Source: Streptomyces sp. A 4/2
GTDB lineage: Bacteria; Actinomycetota; Actinomycetes; Streptomycetales; Streptomycetaceae
DNA: 64,000 nt
Direction of reading: 5' to 3'
NCBI RefSeq assembly: GCF_940670765.1
Contig: NZ_CALNVW010000023.1
Location: 94,824-158,823 of the forward strand
Positions 1 through 6,686 of this stretch are shown one piece after another. A program made the translations under genes and the position numbers. Below the pieces are notes generated by a model that was not told the DNA's origin, did not search any database, and worked only from the letters and a program-made list of their open reading frames with translations. Position 1 is the stretch's first letter; each line of letters begins with the position of its first letter.

Positions 1-14
1 CCGAAGGAGCTCCC

Positions 15-845
15 ATGCGATTCCCGACCGACGCCCTGACGGTCCTCACCGACCCGCGCACAGTCATCCGCGGCGACCAGGTGCGCATCCCGTTCGAGAT
101 CGACCGCGTGGTCTATGAGCAGGTGAACACCGTGCTGAAAGACATGGCCGGTAAGTGGGACGGCCGCAAGGCGATCCGCGCGCACGTCTTCCCGTACCGG
201 ATCGAGGAGTTCATGCGGCAGTGCCTCACGGCCGGCGAATACCCGTCGCGGTACGACCAGGGCTGGTACGCCACCCCGCCCGCCCTCGTCACGCAGATCG
301 TCGACGCGGCCGGTATCCGCGTCGGGGACACCGTCCTCGAACCCTCGGCCGGTGCGGGCGCGCTGACCGCCGACATCGCCAGTCGCGGCGGCCTGGTCGA
401 CGCCGTCGAACTCGACGAGCGGCGGGCGGCGATCCTGCGCGCACAGGGCGACTGCCAGAAGGTCATGCAGACCGACTTCCTGAGCCTCGACCCGCTCGAC
501 AGGGAGGAGGGTTACGACCGGATCGTGATGAACCCGCCGTTCAACAACGGGCTCGACCACATCCTTCACGCGGTCGGGTTCATGAAGGACGACGGGCACC
601 TGATCGCCGTCATGAGCAACGGGCTGATGTGGTGGAGCGACCGGAAGGCGGCCGAGTTCCGCGAGGTCGTCGAGGAGGTCGGTGGCGATATCGAGGCCCT
701 GCCCGAGGACTCGTTCGCGATCTCGGGTACGAACGTCCGCACCTGCTTGGTCTTCCTGCCGGGCTACGCCGGGAGCAGGTTGCGCACCCATGACTGGCTG
801 AAGCGGCAGCCACGCCAGCTCGACCTGTTCGAGTTCGCCGAATAG
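15..845 (+). CDS. N6-adenine DNA methyltransferase (phage)
   Basis: A 276-residue class I SAM-dependent methyltransferase, probably modifying adenine-N6 in DNA. It has the SAM-binding motif EPSAGAGAL (residues ~109-117) and the catalytic NPPF motif (173-176), in the order typical of N6-adenine enzymes. The N-terminal ~80 residues look like a substrate or target-recognition part and are not recognised. The start has an AAGGAG ribosome site 5 nt upstream. The C-terminus ends in QLDLF (268-272), which matches the bacterial sliding-clamp binding consensus; recruitment to replicating DNA is an inference. It is the first of two DNA methyltransferases in the early region, so protection of phage DNA against host restriction is the likely role. 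Confidence 0.8.
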   Translation: MRFPTDALTVLTDPRTVIRGDQVRIPFEIDRVVYEQVNTVLKDMAGKWDGRKAIRAHVFPYRIEEFMRQCLTAGEYPSRYDQGWYATPPALVTQIVDAAGIRVGDTVLEPSAGAGALTADIASRGGLVDAVELDERRAAILRAQGDCQKVMQTDFLSLDPLDREEGYDRIVMNPPFNNGLDHILHAVGFMKDDGHLIAVMSNGLMWWSDRKAAEFREVVEEVGGDIEALPEDSFAISGTNVRTCLVFLPGYAGSRLRTHDWLKRQPRQLDLFEFAE

Positions 846-934
846 GGCTCTGACCTGCAACTTTCTCCGATTTCCCTGGTTGTACCCGGTACCCCAAGTG
901 GGATCACGCGTTAGTCATAGTGTCCACCCACTAA
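845..934 (+). promoter_or_regulatory. Early leader element, copy 1
   Basis: About 90 bp, almost identical to 1390-1479. It contains a C/T-rich stretch, a palindrome GTACCCGGTAC (882-892) and the operator-like palindrome TAGTGTCCACCCACTA (918-933) preceded by GTTAGTCA. It lies directly upstream of the small gene at 965 and probably holds its promoter and a repressor or activator site. I cannot fix -35/-10 hexamers with confidence. Confidence 0.6.
918..933 (+). promoter_or_regulatory. Operator-like palindrome, copy 1
   Basis: TAGTGTCCACCCACTA: arms TAGTG and CACTA around a 6-bp centre. The same 16-mer (one variable base, K) recurs at 1463, 3802 and 4275, always just upstream of an early gene, which is the pattern of operators for one phage regulator. 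Confidence 0.55.
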
Positions 935-964
935 AACCAACACCCACCCAGAAAGGCCCTCATT

Positions 965-1207
965 ATGACCAATCAGGCCACCACTAACCAGGATCTCCCC
1001 ACTCAGGCCCAGTCAGGGGACACCCTCCCCTTTACTAAGGGGGAGGCAGAACTCCTCATCCCGTGGCTCCACACCACCCTCCAGGGTCAGTCCAAGGAGG
1101 ACCACAACTCAGACCTCTGTCAGGTCCTCGGCAGGCTCCTCAGGATCTCCAACAGGCTCTACGGCACCCAGTCCGAGACCAGGGATTCCTGTATCTGTTA
1201 CGGCTAA
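965..1207 (+). CDS. Small early protein, paralogue of 1503-1784
   Basis: An 80-residue protein of unknown function. It has a Thr/Gln/Asn-rich N-terminus and a conserved C-terminal half ending in a CxC motif (SCICYG), with NSDLCQ and RLYGT segments shared with the neighbour at 1503. A GAAAGG ribosome site lies upstream. It is part of a tandemly duplicated unit of leader, small gene, hairpin and DUF488-like gene. The codons contain many CTC, AGG and ACC, slightly unlike later genes. Function not recognised. Confidence 0.65.
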   Translation: MTNQATTNQDLPTQAQSGDTLPFTKGEAELLIPWLHTTLQGQSKEDHNSDLCQVLGRLLRISNRLYGTQSETRDSCICYG

Positions 1208-1215
1208 CCAACCCT

Positions 1216-1244
1216 CAGGCCGGGCCCACACAGGGCCCGGCCTG
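1216..1244 (+). terminator. Hairpin after small early gene, copy 1
   Basis: A perfect 12-bp stem (CAGGCCGGGCCC with its complement) and an ACACA loop, directly after the stop at 1207. An identical hairpin occurs at 1793. A GC stem without a U-tract, as is common for Streptomyces terminators. Confidence 0.7.
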
Positions 1245-1272
1245 GCTCTCTACTCCCCGCGGGGGCCCGAGG

Positions 1273-1398
1273 GTGAGCGATCTGCGACTCGCGACCTACG
1301 TGCACCAGGAGTTCGCCTCGCGCGTGGGTGCTCCGGTCTGGGGTGCGGTTGGGTGCTTGGGGGCTCGGCCCGTTCGGGTTCGCCGCACGGGGCTCTGA
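1273..1398 (+). pseudogene. Truncated copy of the DUF488-like gene
   Basis: A GTG start followed by a sequence matching the first ~25 residues of the 1850-2293 protein (VSDLRLAT, then HQEF in place of YQEF, then GAPV in place of GTPV). It then diverges and stops inside the second copy of the early leader. It is the remnant left by tandem duplication of the upstream unit and probably makes no functional product. Confidence 0.6.
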
Positions 1399-1479
1399 CC
1401 TGCAACTTTCTCCGATTTCCCTGGTTGTACCCGGTACCCCAAGAGGGGTCACGCGTTAGTCATAGTGTCCACCCACTAA
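1390..1479 (+). promoter_or_regulatory. Early leader element, copy 2
   Basis: The second copy of the ~90-bp leader at 845-934, differing in only a few bases near the middle. It precedes the small gene at 1503 and includes the palindromes GTACCCGGTAC and TAGTGTCCACCCACTA. Confidence 0.6.
1463..1478 (+). promoter_or_regulatory. Operator-like palindrome, copy 2
   Basis: TAGTGTCCACCCACTA, identical to the site at 918, located 24 bp upstream of the start codon at 1503. Confidence 0.55.
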
Positions 1480-1502
1480 CACCACCCAGAAAGGTCTCCA
1501 TT

Positions 1503-1784
1503 ATGACCAACCAGGCCAACACCAACACCAACACCAACAACACCACCAACGAGGAGTACGTCTACAATCCCGTCCCCCCCGAGTTCGTGTCCGACCAGGT
1601 CTGTGAAATCTCCGGCAGGGATATGGGCTACCTCATCCCCTGGATGAGGGCCCAGCTCACCACCCAGGACAGGCACGACGACAACTCGGACGTGTGTCAG
1701 GCCCTCACTTCGATCCTCCTTCAGGCCCACAGGCTCTACGGCACCGAGTCCGGGACCCGGGAGACCTGTATCTGTCGAGGCTAA
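1503..1784 (+). CDS. Small early protein, paralogue of 965-1207
   Basis: A 93-residue protein of unknown function with a low-complexity Asn/Thr N-terminus, then a region homologous to the 965 protein: LIPWM, a DNSDVCQAL segment, RLYGTESGT and a terminal ETCICRG with a CxC pair. Conservation of the C-terminal part but not the Asn/Thr tail suggests that the C-terminal ~55 residues are the functional part. It sits between the second early leader and a perfect hairpin. Confidence 0.65.
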   Translation: MTNQANTNTNTNNTTNEEYVYNPVPPEFVSDQVCEISGRDMGYLIPWMRAQLTTQDRHDDNSDVCQALTSILLQAHRLYGTESGTRETCICRG

Positions 1785-1792
1785 CCAACCCC

Positions 1793-1821
1793 CAGGCCGG
1801 GCCCACACAGGGCCCGGCCTG
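1793..1821 (+). terminator. Hairpin after small early gene, copy 2
   Basis: The same 12-bp stem and ACACA loop as 1216-1244, placed 8 nt after the stop of the gene ending at 1784. Confidence 0.7.
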
Positions 1822-1849
1822 GCTCTCTATCCCCGAAGGGAACCCAAGA

Positions 1850-2293
1850 ATGAGCGATCTGCGACTCGCAACATGCGCATACCAGGAGTTCACCCCACAT
1901 ATGGGCACCCCGGTCCGGACCACGGTCGGCCACCCGCGCTTCGCCCTCTCCTATCAGCTGGCCGGGCATGCGCGGCTCATCACGCCGACCCGGGAGCTGC
2001 TGAAGATCAAGGCGCAGGACGCATACGAGTTCAGCTACCGGCGGCTGCTCAACGGCAACGGCATCGACGCCATCCACCGCGAGCTGCTGGCCATCGCGGG
2101 CGCCAACGACCTGGACAGCCCGCTCGTGCTGCTCTGCTTCGACCGGCTCGACCGGCTGACCCCACCGGACGACTGGTGCCACCGGTCGCATTTCGCGAAG
2201 TGGTGGACCGAGCAGACCGAGCGGGAAGTCCCTGAACTCGGCGCCCATCCCGTAGCCCCCGCGGCTCCGGTCCCCACGCTGTTCGACTTCTGA
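1850..2293 (+). CDS. DUF488-like protein
   Basis: A 147-residue protein. It resembles the DUF488 family: an N-terminal strand region, RLITPTREL, a central helix, LVLLCFDR (~104-111), then CHRSHFAKWW, the family's typical CHR-x-x-x-A-x-W signature, and a PEL near the end. The family is uncharacterised biochemically but common in phages. The C-terminus PTLFDF vaguely resembles a clamp-binding peptide. The ATG is chosen because the truncated duplicate at 1273 begins at the same residue. Confidence 0.65.
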   Translation: MSDLRLATCAYQEFTPHMGTPVRTTVGHPRFALSYQLAGHARLITPTRELLKIKAQDAYEFSYRRLLNGNGIDAIHRELLAIAGANDLDSPLVLLCFDRLDRLTPPDDWCHRSHFAKWWTEQTEREVPELGAHPVAPAAPVPTLFDF

Positions 2294-2299
2294 CCTTCC

Positions 2300-2341
2300 A
2301 GCCCTGGCGGGCGGGGGCGGGAATCCCCGCCCGCCAGGGCT
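2300..2341 (+). terminator. Intercistronic hairpin
   Basis: A perfect 17-bp GC stem (arms 2300-2316 and 2325-2341) with an 8-nt loop containing GGGAAT, just after the stop at 2293. One of a series of hairpins with similar loops between early genes. Confidence 0.75.
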
Positions 2342-2378
2342 GTCAACCGAACTCATCTCACAGAGCAAGGAGGCCACC

Positions 2379-3212
2379 ATGGCCTGTGACGTGAACCCGA
2401 CGACCCCGCTGGGCAGGGCCACCTGGGCGGCAGGTGCGACGCTGCGGCGCCTGGCCCCCGAGGCGACGTCGGCGCTGGTCGACATCTGCGGCGAGTTCAT
2501 CCGGATCATCTCGGTCTTCGCCGGCGACACCGAGATCGACACCGCTGACGATGTCGGCCCCTTCGACTGCGAAACCCTCGGCGAGGCCGACGAGATCCTG
2601 CGCGCGGCCCTTGACGAGGAAGGCCCCGGCGCCCCGGGCGCGGCCGGATGGCAGCTCGTCCCAGACGAGAAAACGGATCAGCTCTACCGGATCACGTTCC
2701 CGGCCCACCCCGGGCCTCTCCTCCAACCCACCCGAAGCGAACGAGGACATCGCATGACCACTCACGCCCCCCAGGCCCCGGCCTATCCGCTCCCTGGCGG
2801 CCAGAAGATCGGCGCCGCGGCTCACGAAGCCCTGCAAGACCTGTTCACGGCGCAGGAGCGGGTGGGCCGAGTGATGGCCCTCGTCACCGCGGCGGCGGTG
2901 CGGGACATCCTGACCGAGAACCACCACGATGCCCCCTTCGACGCCGAATACGCCGAGCTGGTCGAGGCGGCCGACGGCTCGCTGCACGCCACTGGCCGGT
3001 ACTGGACGGCGGACGGCACGGAGACCTCGTTCACCGCCACGCTCGGCAGGTGCGCCGGGGATGAGGTCTTCGGGATGAACGAATGGGTGCCGTACTTGGA
3101 CGGCGGCAACGAGCGCGTCTGGAAGCCCCTGGTCGAGGAGATGCCCGCCAAGGACGGCCAGCCGGTGTACCGCATCGACCTGGCCAGGGCGGCGGCCCTG
3201 CCGCTTGAGTGA
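2379..3212 (+). CDS. Unknown early protein, probable two-gene fusion
   Basis: A 277-residue reading frame of unknown function with a strong AAGGAGG site. The first ~112 residues form an acidic helical protein. Residues ~113-125 are Pro/Arg-rich and their DNA reads like an intergenic spacer, and an ATG at 2754 follows a plausible ribosome site (GAGGA). From 2754 a second module of 152 residues runs to the stop. Either one fused protein is made, or the upstream gene has lost its stop codon and the downstream protein still starts at 2754. Neither half is recognised. Confidence 0.6.
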   Translation: MACDVNPTTPLGRATWAAGATLRRLAPEATSALVDICGEFIRIISVFAGDTEIDTADDVGPFDCETLGEADEILRAALDEEGPGAPGAAGWQLVPDEKTDQLYRITFPAHPGPLLQPTRSERGHRMTTHAPQAPAYPLPGGQKIGAAAHEALQDLFTAQERVGRVMALVTAAAVRDILTENHHDAPFDAEYAELVEAADGSLHATGRYWTADGTETSFTATLGRCAGDEVFGMNEWVPYLDGGNERVWKPLVEEMPAKDGQPVYRIDLARAAALPLE

Positions 3213-3225
3213 CCACACTTCACCT

Positions 3226-3271
3226 GGCTCCGGGGCGGGCGAGGGCGGGGATACCCGCCCGCCCCGGGGCC
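3226..3271 (+). terminator. Intercistronic hairpin
   Basis: A 16-bp stem with one G-U pair, arms 3226-3241 and 3256-3271 (core CCGGGGCGGGCG with its complement), after the stop at 3212. Confidence 0.7.
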
Positions 3272-3312
3272 GCCGCATGTGCACCGACCGAAACAACCTC
3301 ACGGAGAGCGCC

Positions 3313-3735
3313 ATGATTGAAGTCCTCGTCTCCTGCAACGGCATCGACCGGTACCCGGCCCTGATCGACCCCGGTGACCAGCGCGAAGGGCACGTGAAGC
3401 CCTGGTTCGACCTGGAGACCGTTCAGCGGATCGCGGATGACACCCAGGCCGGCGCCGCCCGGTTCGGCCACGGCTCGTTGGACACGATCCACGTCCTCAC
3501 CGGCCAGGTCGACAGCGCGGAGCACGCGGTCGTGCTGAACGTCTGCTGGATGTACCTCGGCGGCGAGAAGCGCCAGGAGGCGGTGGAGGTCTGCCAGCCC
3601 AACGAGGTCGGCCGGTACGCCATCGGTGGGTTCGAGTGGTGCTGGTACGCGCTGGATGAGCGGCTGAACCCGGCCATCCCGCACCAGGTGAAGCGGGAGC
3701 AGCTGCCTCCCTTTCCCGGACAGAGGGCCGTCTGA
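3313..3735 (+). CDS. Unknown early protein, paralogue of 3867-4232
   Basis: A 140-residue protein of unknown function. It shares with the next gene the N-terminal IEVLVSCN, the HVKPWFDL segment, a GSLDTIHV strand region and a C-terminal PNEVGRYAIGG followed by an aromatic W-x-WY patch. A compact mixed alpha/beta fold is likely. The ATG at 3313 is chosen over upstream options because it has a GGAGAGC ribosome site and aligns with the paralogue's start. Confidence 0.65.
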   Translation: MIEVLVSCNGIDRYPALIDPGDQREGHVKPWFDLETVQRIADDTQAGAARFGHGSLDTIHVLTGQVDSAEHAVVLNVCWMYLGGEKRQEAVEVCQPNEVGRYAIGGFEWCWYALDERLNPAIPHQVKREQLPPFPGQRAV

Positions 3736-3801
3736 CCTGCTGTTTTTCTCCGAAACTCTTGGGGTTACCCCGGTACCTCGCGGAGAGTTCGGCGTTGGTC
3801 A

Positions 3802-3817
3802 TAGTGTCCACCCACTA
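3802..3817 (+). promoter_or_regulatory. Operator-like palindrome, copy 3
   Basis: TAGTGTCCACCCACTA again, at the end of a leader (3734-3818) that is a diverged relative of the 845 and 1390 leaders: it keeps the CTGACCTGC start, TTTCTCCGA, a GGTACC and the GTTGGTCATAG approach. It precedes the gene at 3867. Confidence 0.55.
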
Positions 3818-3866
3818 AGCAAGTTCACTCGGCCAGCACCGAGTGAACGACTCCGAGGAGAGCGCC

Positions 3867-4232
3867 ATGGTCGAAGTCCTCGTCACCCACAACAGCCGCG
3901 ACGCCTACCCGGCTCACATCGACCCCACCGGTGACCACGTGAAGCCCTGGTTGGACCTGGCGACCGTGTGCCAGTTCGCCACTGCCACCCAGGACGAGGC
4001 CCGCCTCGGGCGCGGTTCGGGCGACACGATCGATGTCGTCCCGCCCACGCACCGCAACCGCCCGTGCAGGGTCGTCCGGAACATCGGCCTGCTCTACTAC
4101 GCGCCCCGCGAGGGCCAGGACACCGTCGAGTGCTTCACGCCCAACGAGGACGGCCGGTACGCGATCACCGGCAAAGCGTGGGACTGGTACGTGATCGACG
4201 AGCACCACGACTCGGCCGCCTCGCCCAGGTAG
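3867..4232 (+). CDS. Unknown early protein, paralogue of 3313-3735
   Basis: A 121-residue paralogue of the preceding gene: VEVLVTHN, DHVKPWLDL, GSGDTIDV and PNEDGRYAITG followed by WDWYV are shared. A GAGGAGAGC ribosome site lies upstream. Gene duplication inside the early region, each copy under its own leader or hairpin, suggests a dosage- or target-diversified small phage protein such as an inhibitor of a host function. That role is inference only. Confidence 0.65.
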   Translation: MVEVLVTHNSRDAYPAHIDPTGDHVKPWLDLATVCQFATATQDEARLGRGSGDTIDVVPPTHRNRPCRVVRNIGLLYYAPREGQDTVECFTPNEDGRYAITGKAWDWYVIDEHHDSAASPR

Positions 4233-4269
4233 GGGGCGCCGCGACGGGTGCCGGGTACGCCCCGGCGCC

Positions 4270-4295
4270 CGCCTTAGTGGCCACCCACTAAGGCG
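4270..4295 (+). promoter_or_regulatory. Operator-like palindrome, copy 4 (extended)
   Basis: The best palindrome of the set: perfect 11-bp arms CGCCTTAGTGG and CCACTAAGGCG around CCAC, containing the core TAGTGGCCACCCACTA at 4275-4290. It lies between the 3867 gene and the C5-methyltransferase gene, so it could control the latter or act as a terminator stem for the former. Confidence 0.55.
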
Positions 4296-4304
4296 GTAAT
4301 CACC

Positions 4305-4344
4305 GGCCGGGCGGGCGGGGGCGGGAATCCCTGCCCGCCCGGCC
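4305..4344 (+). terminator. Intercistronic hairpin
   Basis: A stem of 12 perfect bp (GGCCGGGCGGGC with its complement) extended by four more pairs including one G-U. The loop contains GGGAAT, like the hairpins at 2300 and 6558. Confidence 0.65.
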
Positions 4345-4377
4345 AGAACCGAACGACCTCACCGGGGGGAATCCGTC

Positions 4378-6126
4378 ATGCCCTACATCGACTCCACCAC
4401 CATCGCGTGGGCGGCCGGCTCGGCGTCCGCTTACAAACACGACGGCAGCGAACTCACCGTCATGAGTTGGTTCTGCGGCGCTGGCGGTGACACGCAGGGC
4501 GCAGACGCGGTTCCCAATGTCGCGGTCACCAGGGCCGCGAACCACTGGGACGTCGCCCTCGCGACGCACGCCTGGAACAACCCGCGCTGCGAAGTCTGGA
4601 AGGGCGACATCCGCCGCGCCCCCGTCGACAAGTGGCCGGTGTGCGACATCTTCTGGGCGTCGCCCGAGTGCCCGAAGTGGTCGGCAGCCCGGGGTGTGAA
4701 ACGGGACTTCGACAAGACGCTCCAGGGCCAGATCGACTTCGACGAGCCCGAGTTCAAGAGCGACAAGGAGCGGCGGGCAGCCGAGGAGCGCTCGCGCGCC
4801 CTCATGGAAGAAGTCCCGATGTACCTGCGCGGCGTGATCGCCAGGGGCGGCCTGGTCAAGGCCGGGGTCGTGGAGAACGTGATCGACTGCCGCGACTGGG
4901 ACGACTGGGGCCGGTGGATGGCCGAGTTCGACAAGATGGGCTACGAGACCAAGGTCTGTGCGATCAACTCGATGCACGTCGACCCGCGCAGCCTCGACCA
5001 CATCCCGCAGAGCCGTGACCGGCTGTACGTCGCCTATTGGCACAGGAGCCTGGGCCGTACCCCTCAGTGGGACAAATGGATCCTGCGCCCCGAGGCGTTC
5101 TGCTTCGACTGCGACGAGAAGGTGGAGGCCGTCCAGGTCTTCCGGAAGCCCGGCAAGGACATGGGCCGGTACCGCCAGAGCTACGACTACCGGTGCCCGC
5201 ACAAGAGTTGCCGCGCGATCGTGGAGCCGATGGTGCTCCCCGCGGCTGCCGCGATCGACTGGTCGCTGCCCGGCACGCCGATCGGTGACCGCCAAAAGAC
5301 GGACGACTGCCCCGAGGGCTTGGCCCCGGCCACGATCGCCCGCACCCGTGCCGGGTTCGCCCAGTACTGGGGATGGGGAGCGCAGGCGGTCGACGACGGC
5401 CAGGGCTCACTGTTCGGCGGGCTCGACGACGCCCTGCAGGCCGCACCGGGCCCGCTCCTGGTCCCGACCGGCGGAACCTGGCGCGACCGGGCGGTCACCC
5501 TCGACCGGCCGATGTCGACGCGCACGACAGTCGAGACCGACGGCATCGTGGTACCGCCCATCCTCGTCCCCTGCGAGGGCCGCGACGGCAAGAAGCCGAT
5601 GAGCGTGGGCGACCCGCTGCGCACCCAGACTGCCCGTCTGGAGACTGCCCTCGCCTACTTGCCGCCCTTCGTGATCCCCATGCGGGGCGGCGGGGACAAG
5701 GAGAAGGCTCGACATATCAGCAAGCCGCTCCACACCGTGTCGGCCGGCGGCAACCACCACGGTTTGGTGACTGCCCCGGATCACCTCCTCGTCCCGTACT
5801 ACGGCAACGGCCGGGCCCGGGAACTCAGCGAGCCGATCGGCGCCCTGTCGACCCGGGACCGGTACGCGCTGGTCAAGGGCGACTTCAACATCGCCGACGT
5901 CCTGTTCAGGATGTTGCAGCCTCACGAGATCGCGCGGGCGATGGCCTTCCGAACGGGCTACAAGATCATGGGCTCGAAGCGGCACCAGGTGCGTCAGCTC
6001 GGGAACGCCGTTACCCCCGGCGTCGCTGAGAACTTGTACTGCGCGCTGGTCGAGGCGATCACGGGCGAGGAACTGTCCCGGTTCGCCGAAGGGTGCGGCC
6101 CGCTCTCCCTGGCCATGGCCGCCTGA
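4378..6126 (+). CDS. DNA (cytosine-5) methyltransferase (phage)
   Basis: A 582-residue C5-cytosine DNA methyltransferase. Motif I is WFCGAGGDTQG (residues ~31-41). The catalytic loop reads SPECPKWS with Cys98 as nucleophile, where PCQ is usual. ENV (166-168) is motif VI and QSRDRLYV is motif VIII. A long Cys-containing insert (CFDC, CPHKSC, possible zinc ribbon) and target-recognition region follow. The C-terminal RQLGNAVTPGVAENL is motif X. Q342-F346 reads QGSLF, a second clamp-binding-like peptide among early genes. It likely methylates phage DNA against restriction. A hairpin and operator-like site lie just upstream, which suggests separate control. Confidence 0.88.
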   Translation: MPYIDSTTIAWAAGSASAYKHDGSELTVMSWFCGAGGDTQGADAVPNVAVTRAANHWDVALATHAWNNPRCEVWKGDIRRAPVDKWPVCDIFWASPECPKWSAARGVKRDFDKTLQGQIDFDEPEFKSDKERRAAEERSRALMEEVPMYLRGVIARGGLVKAGVVENVIDCRDWDDWGRWMAEFDKMGYETKVCAINSMHVDPRSLDHIPQSRDRLYVAYWHRSLGRTPQWDKWILRPEAFCFDCDEKVEAVQVFRKPGKDMGRYRQSYDYRCPHKSCRAIVEPMVLPAAAAIDWSLPGTPIGDRQKTDDCPEGLAPATIARTRAGFAQYWGWGAQAVDDGQGSLFGGLDDALQAAPGPLLVPTGGTWRDRAVTLDRPMSTRTTVETDGIVVPPILVPCEGRDGKKPMSVGDPLRTQTARLETALAYLPPFVIPMRGGGDKEKARHISKPLHTVSAGGNHHGLVTAPDHLLVPYYGNGRARELSEPIGALSTRDRYALVKGDFNIADVLFRMLQPHEIARAMAFRTGYKIMGSKRHQVRQLGNAVTPGVAENLYCALVEAITGEELSRFAEGCGPLSLAMAA

Positions 6127-6151
6127 TCCGGCCGCTTCTTCCGTGATCTAT

Positions 6152-6187
6152 TTACCGTAATTGGTTTAGCGAAATCAATTACGGTAA
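6152..6187 (+). promoter_or_regulatory. AT-rich perfect palindrome
   Basis: Twelve-bp perfect arms TTACCGTAATTG and CAATTACGGTAA. With one G-T position the symmetry extends to 16 bp around AGCG. It is conspicuously AT-rich in GC-rich DNA and lies between the C5 methyltransferase stop and the next start. It could be a regulator binding site or an RNA hairpin; no U-tract follows, which disfavours a classical terminator. Confidence 0.6.
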
Positions 6188-6236
6188 GGATGGAAGTAGA
6201 TCCACTCCACCACCAACCACCCCACAGGGAGACCTC

Positions 6237-6551
6237 ATGCGCGCCACGATCCGCAGGGCCAAATACACCGACCTCGTCAGCGACGTGACCACCGCGATGG
6301 CAGGCCTGGAGATCGACGACTCCGCCACGTACTACCGGCTCACCGAGGTCGATCGGCCGGGCCGGGAACCCGCGATCACCGAAGAGATCCTGAGCGGCTA
6401 TCAGGCCAGGTCGCACATCAGCCACCAGCTCCTCGTGGTCATGGAGGAGATCGAGCAGCACAGCCCGCAGGAGGTCACCATCCGCCGCACCAGCCCGTAC
6501 GAGATCAGCCCTGGCGGGCGCCAGACAGGCACCTACACGAAGGTCTGCTAG
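6237..6551 (+). CDS. Unknown early protein
   Basis: A 104-residue soluble protein with an AGGGAGAC site upstream. It has a short N-terminal helix, a central YYRLTEVDRPGREPAI strand region and a C-terminal amphipathic helix. No family recognised. It lies between the AT-rich palindrome and the hairpin at 6558, so it probably forms its own transcription unit. Confidence 0.6.
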   Translation: MRATIRRAKYTDLVSDVTTAMAGLEIDDSATYYRLTEVDRPGREPAITEEILSGYQARSHISHQLLVVMEEIEQHSPQEVTIRRTSPYEISPGGRQTGTYTKVC

Positions 6552-6557
6552 CTGAGG

Positions 6558-6599
6558 GCGGCCGGTGGGGCGCGTAAGCGAGGGAATCCCACCGGCCGC
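6558..6599 (+). terminator. Intercistronic hairpin
   Basis: A perfect 12-bp stem GCGGCCGGTGGG with its complement (6558-6569 and 6588-6599), beginning 6 nt after the stop at 6551. The loop contains GAGGGAAT. Confidence 0.65.
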
Positions 6600-6686
6600 A
6601 GGCGCAGCCCAGAACCGAAGGGCCTCACAACCCGACCAGGCGCGCGAGGCCCACCGTAACCCCCGTCCAGATCACCGGAGGAACGC

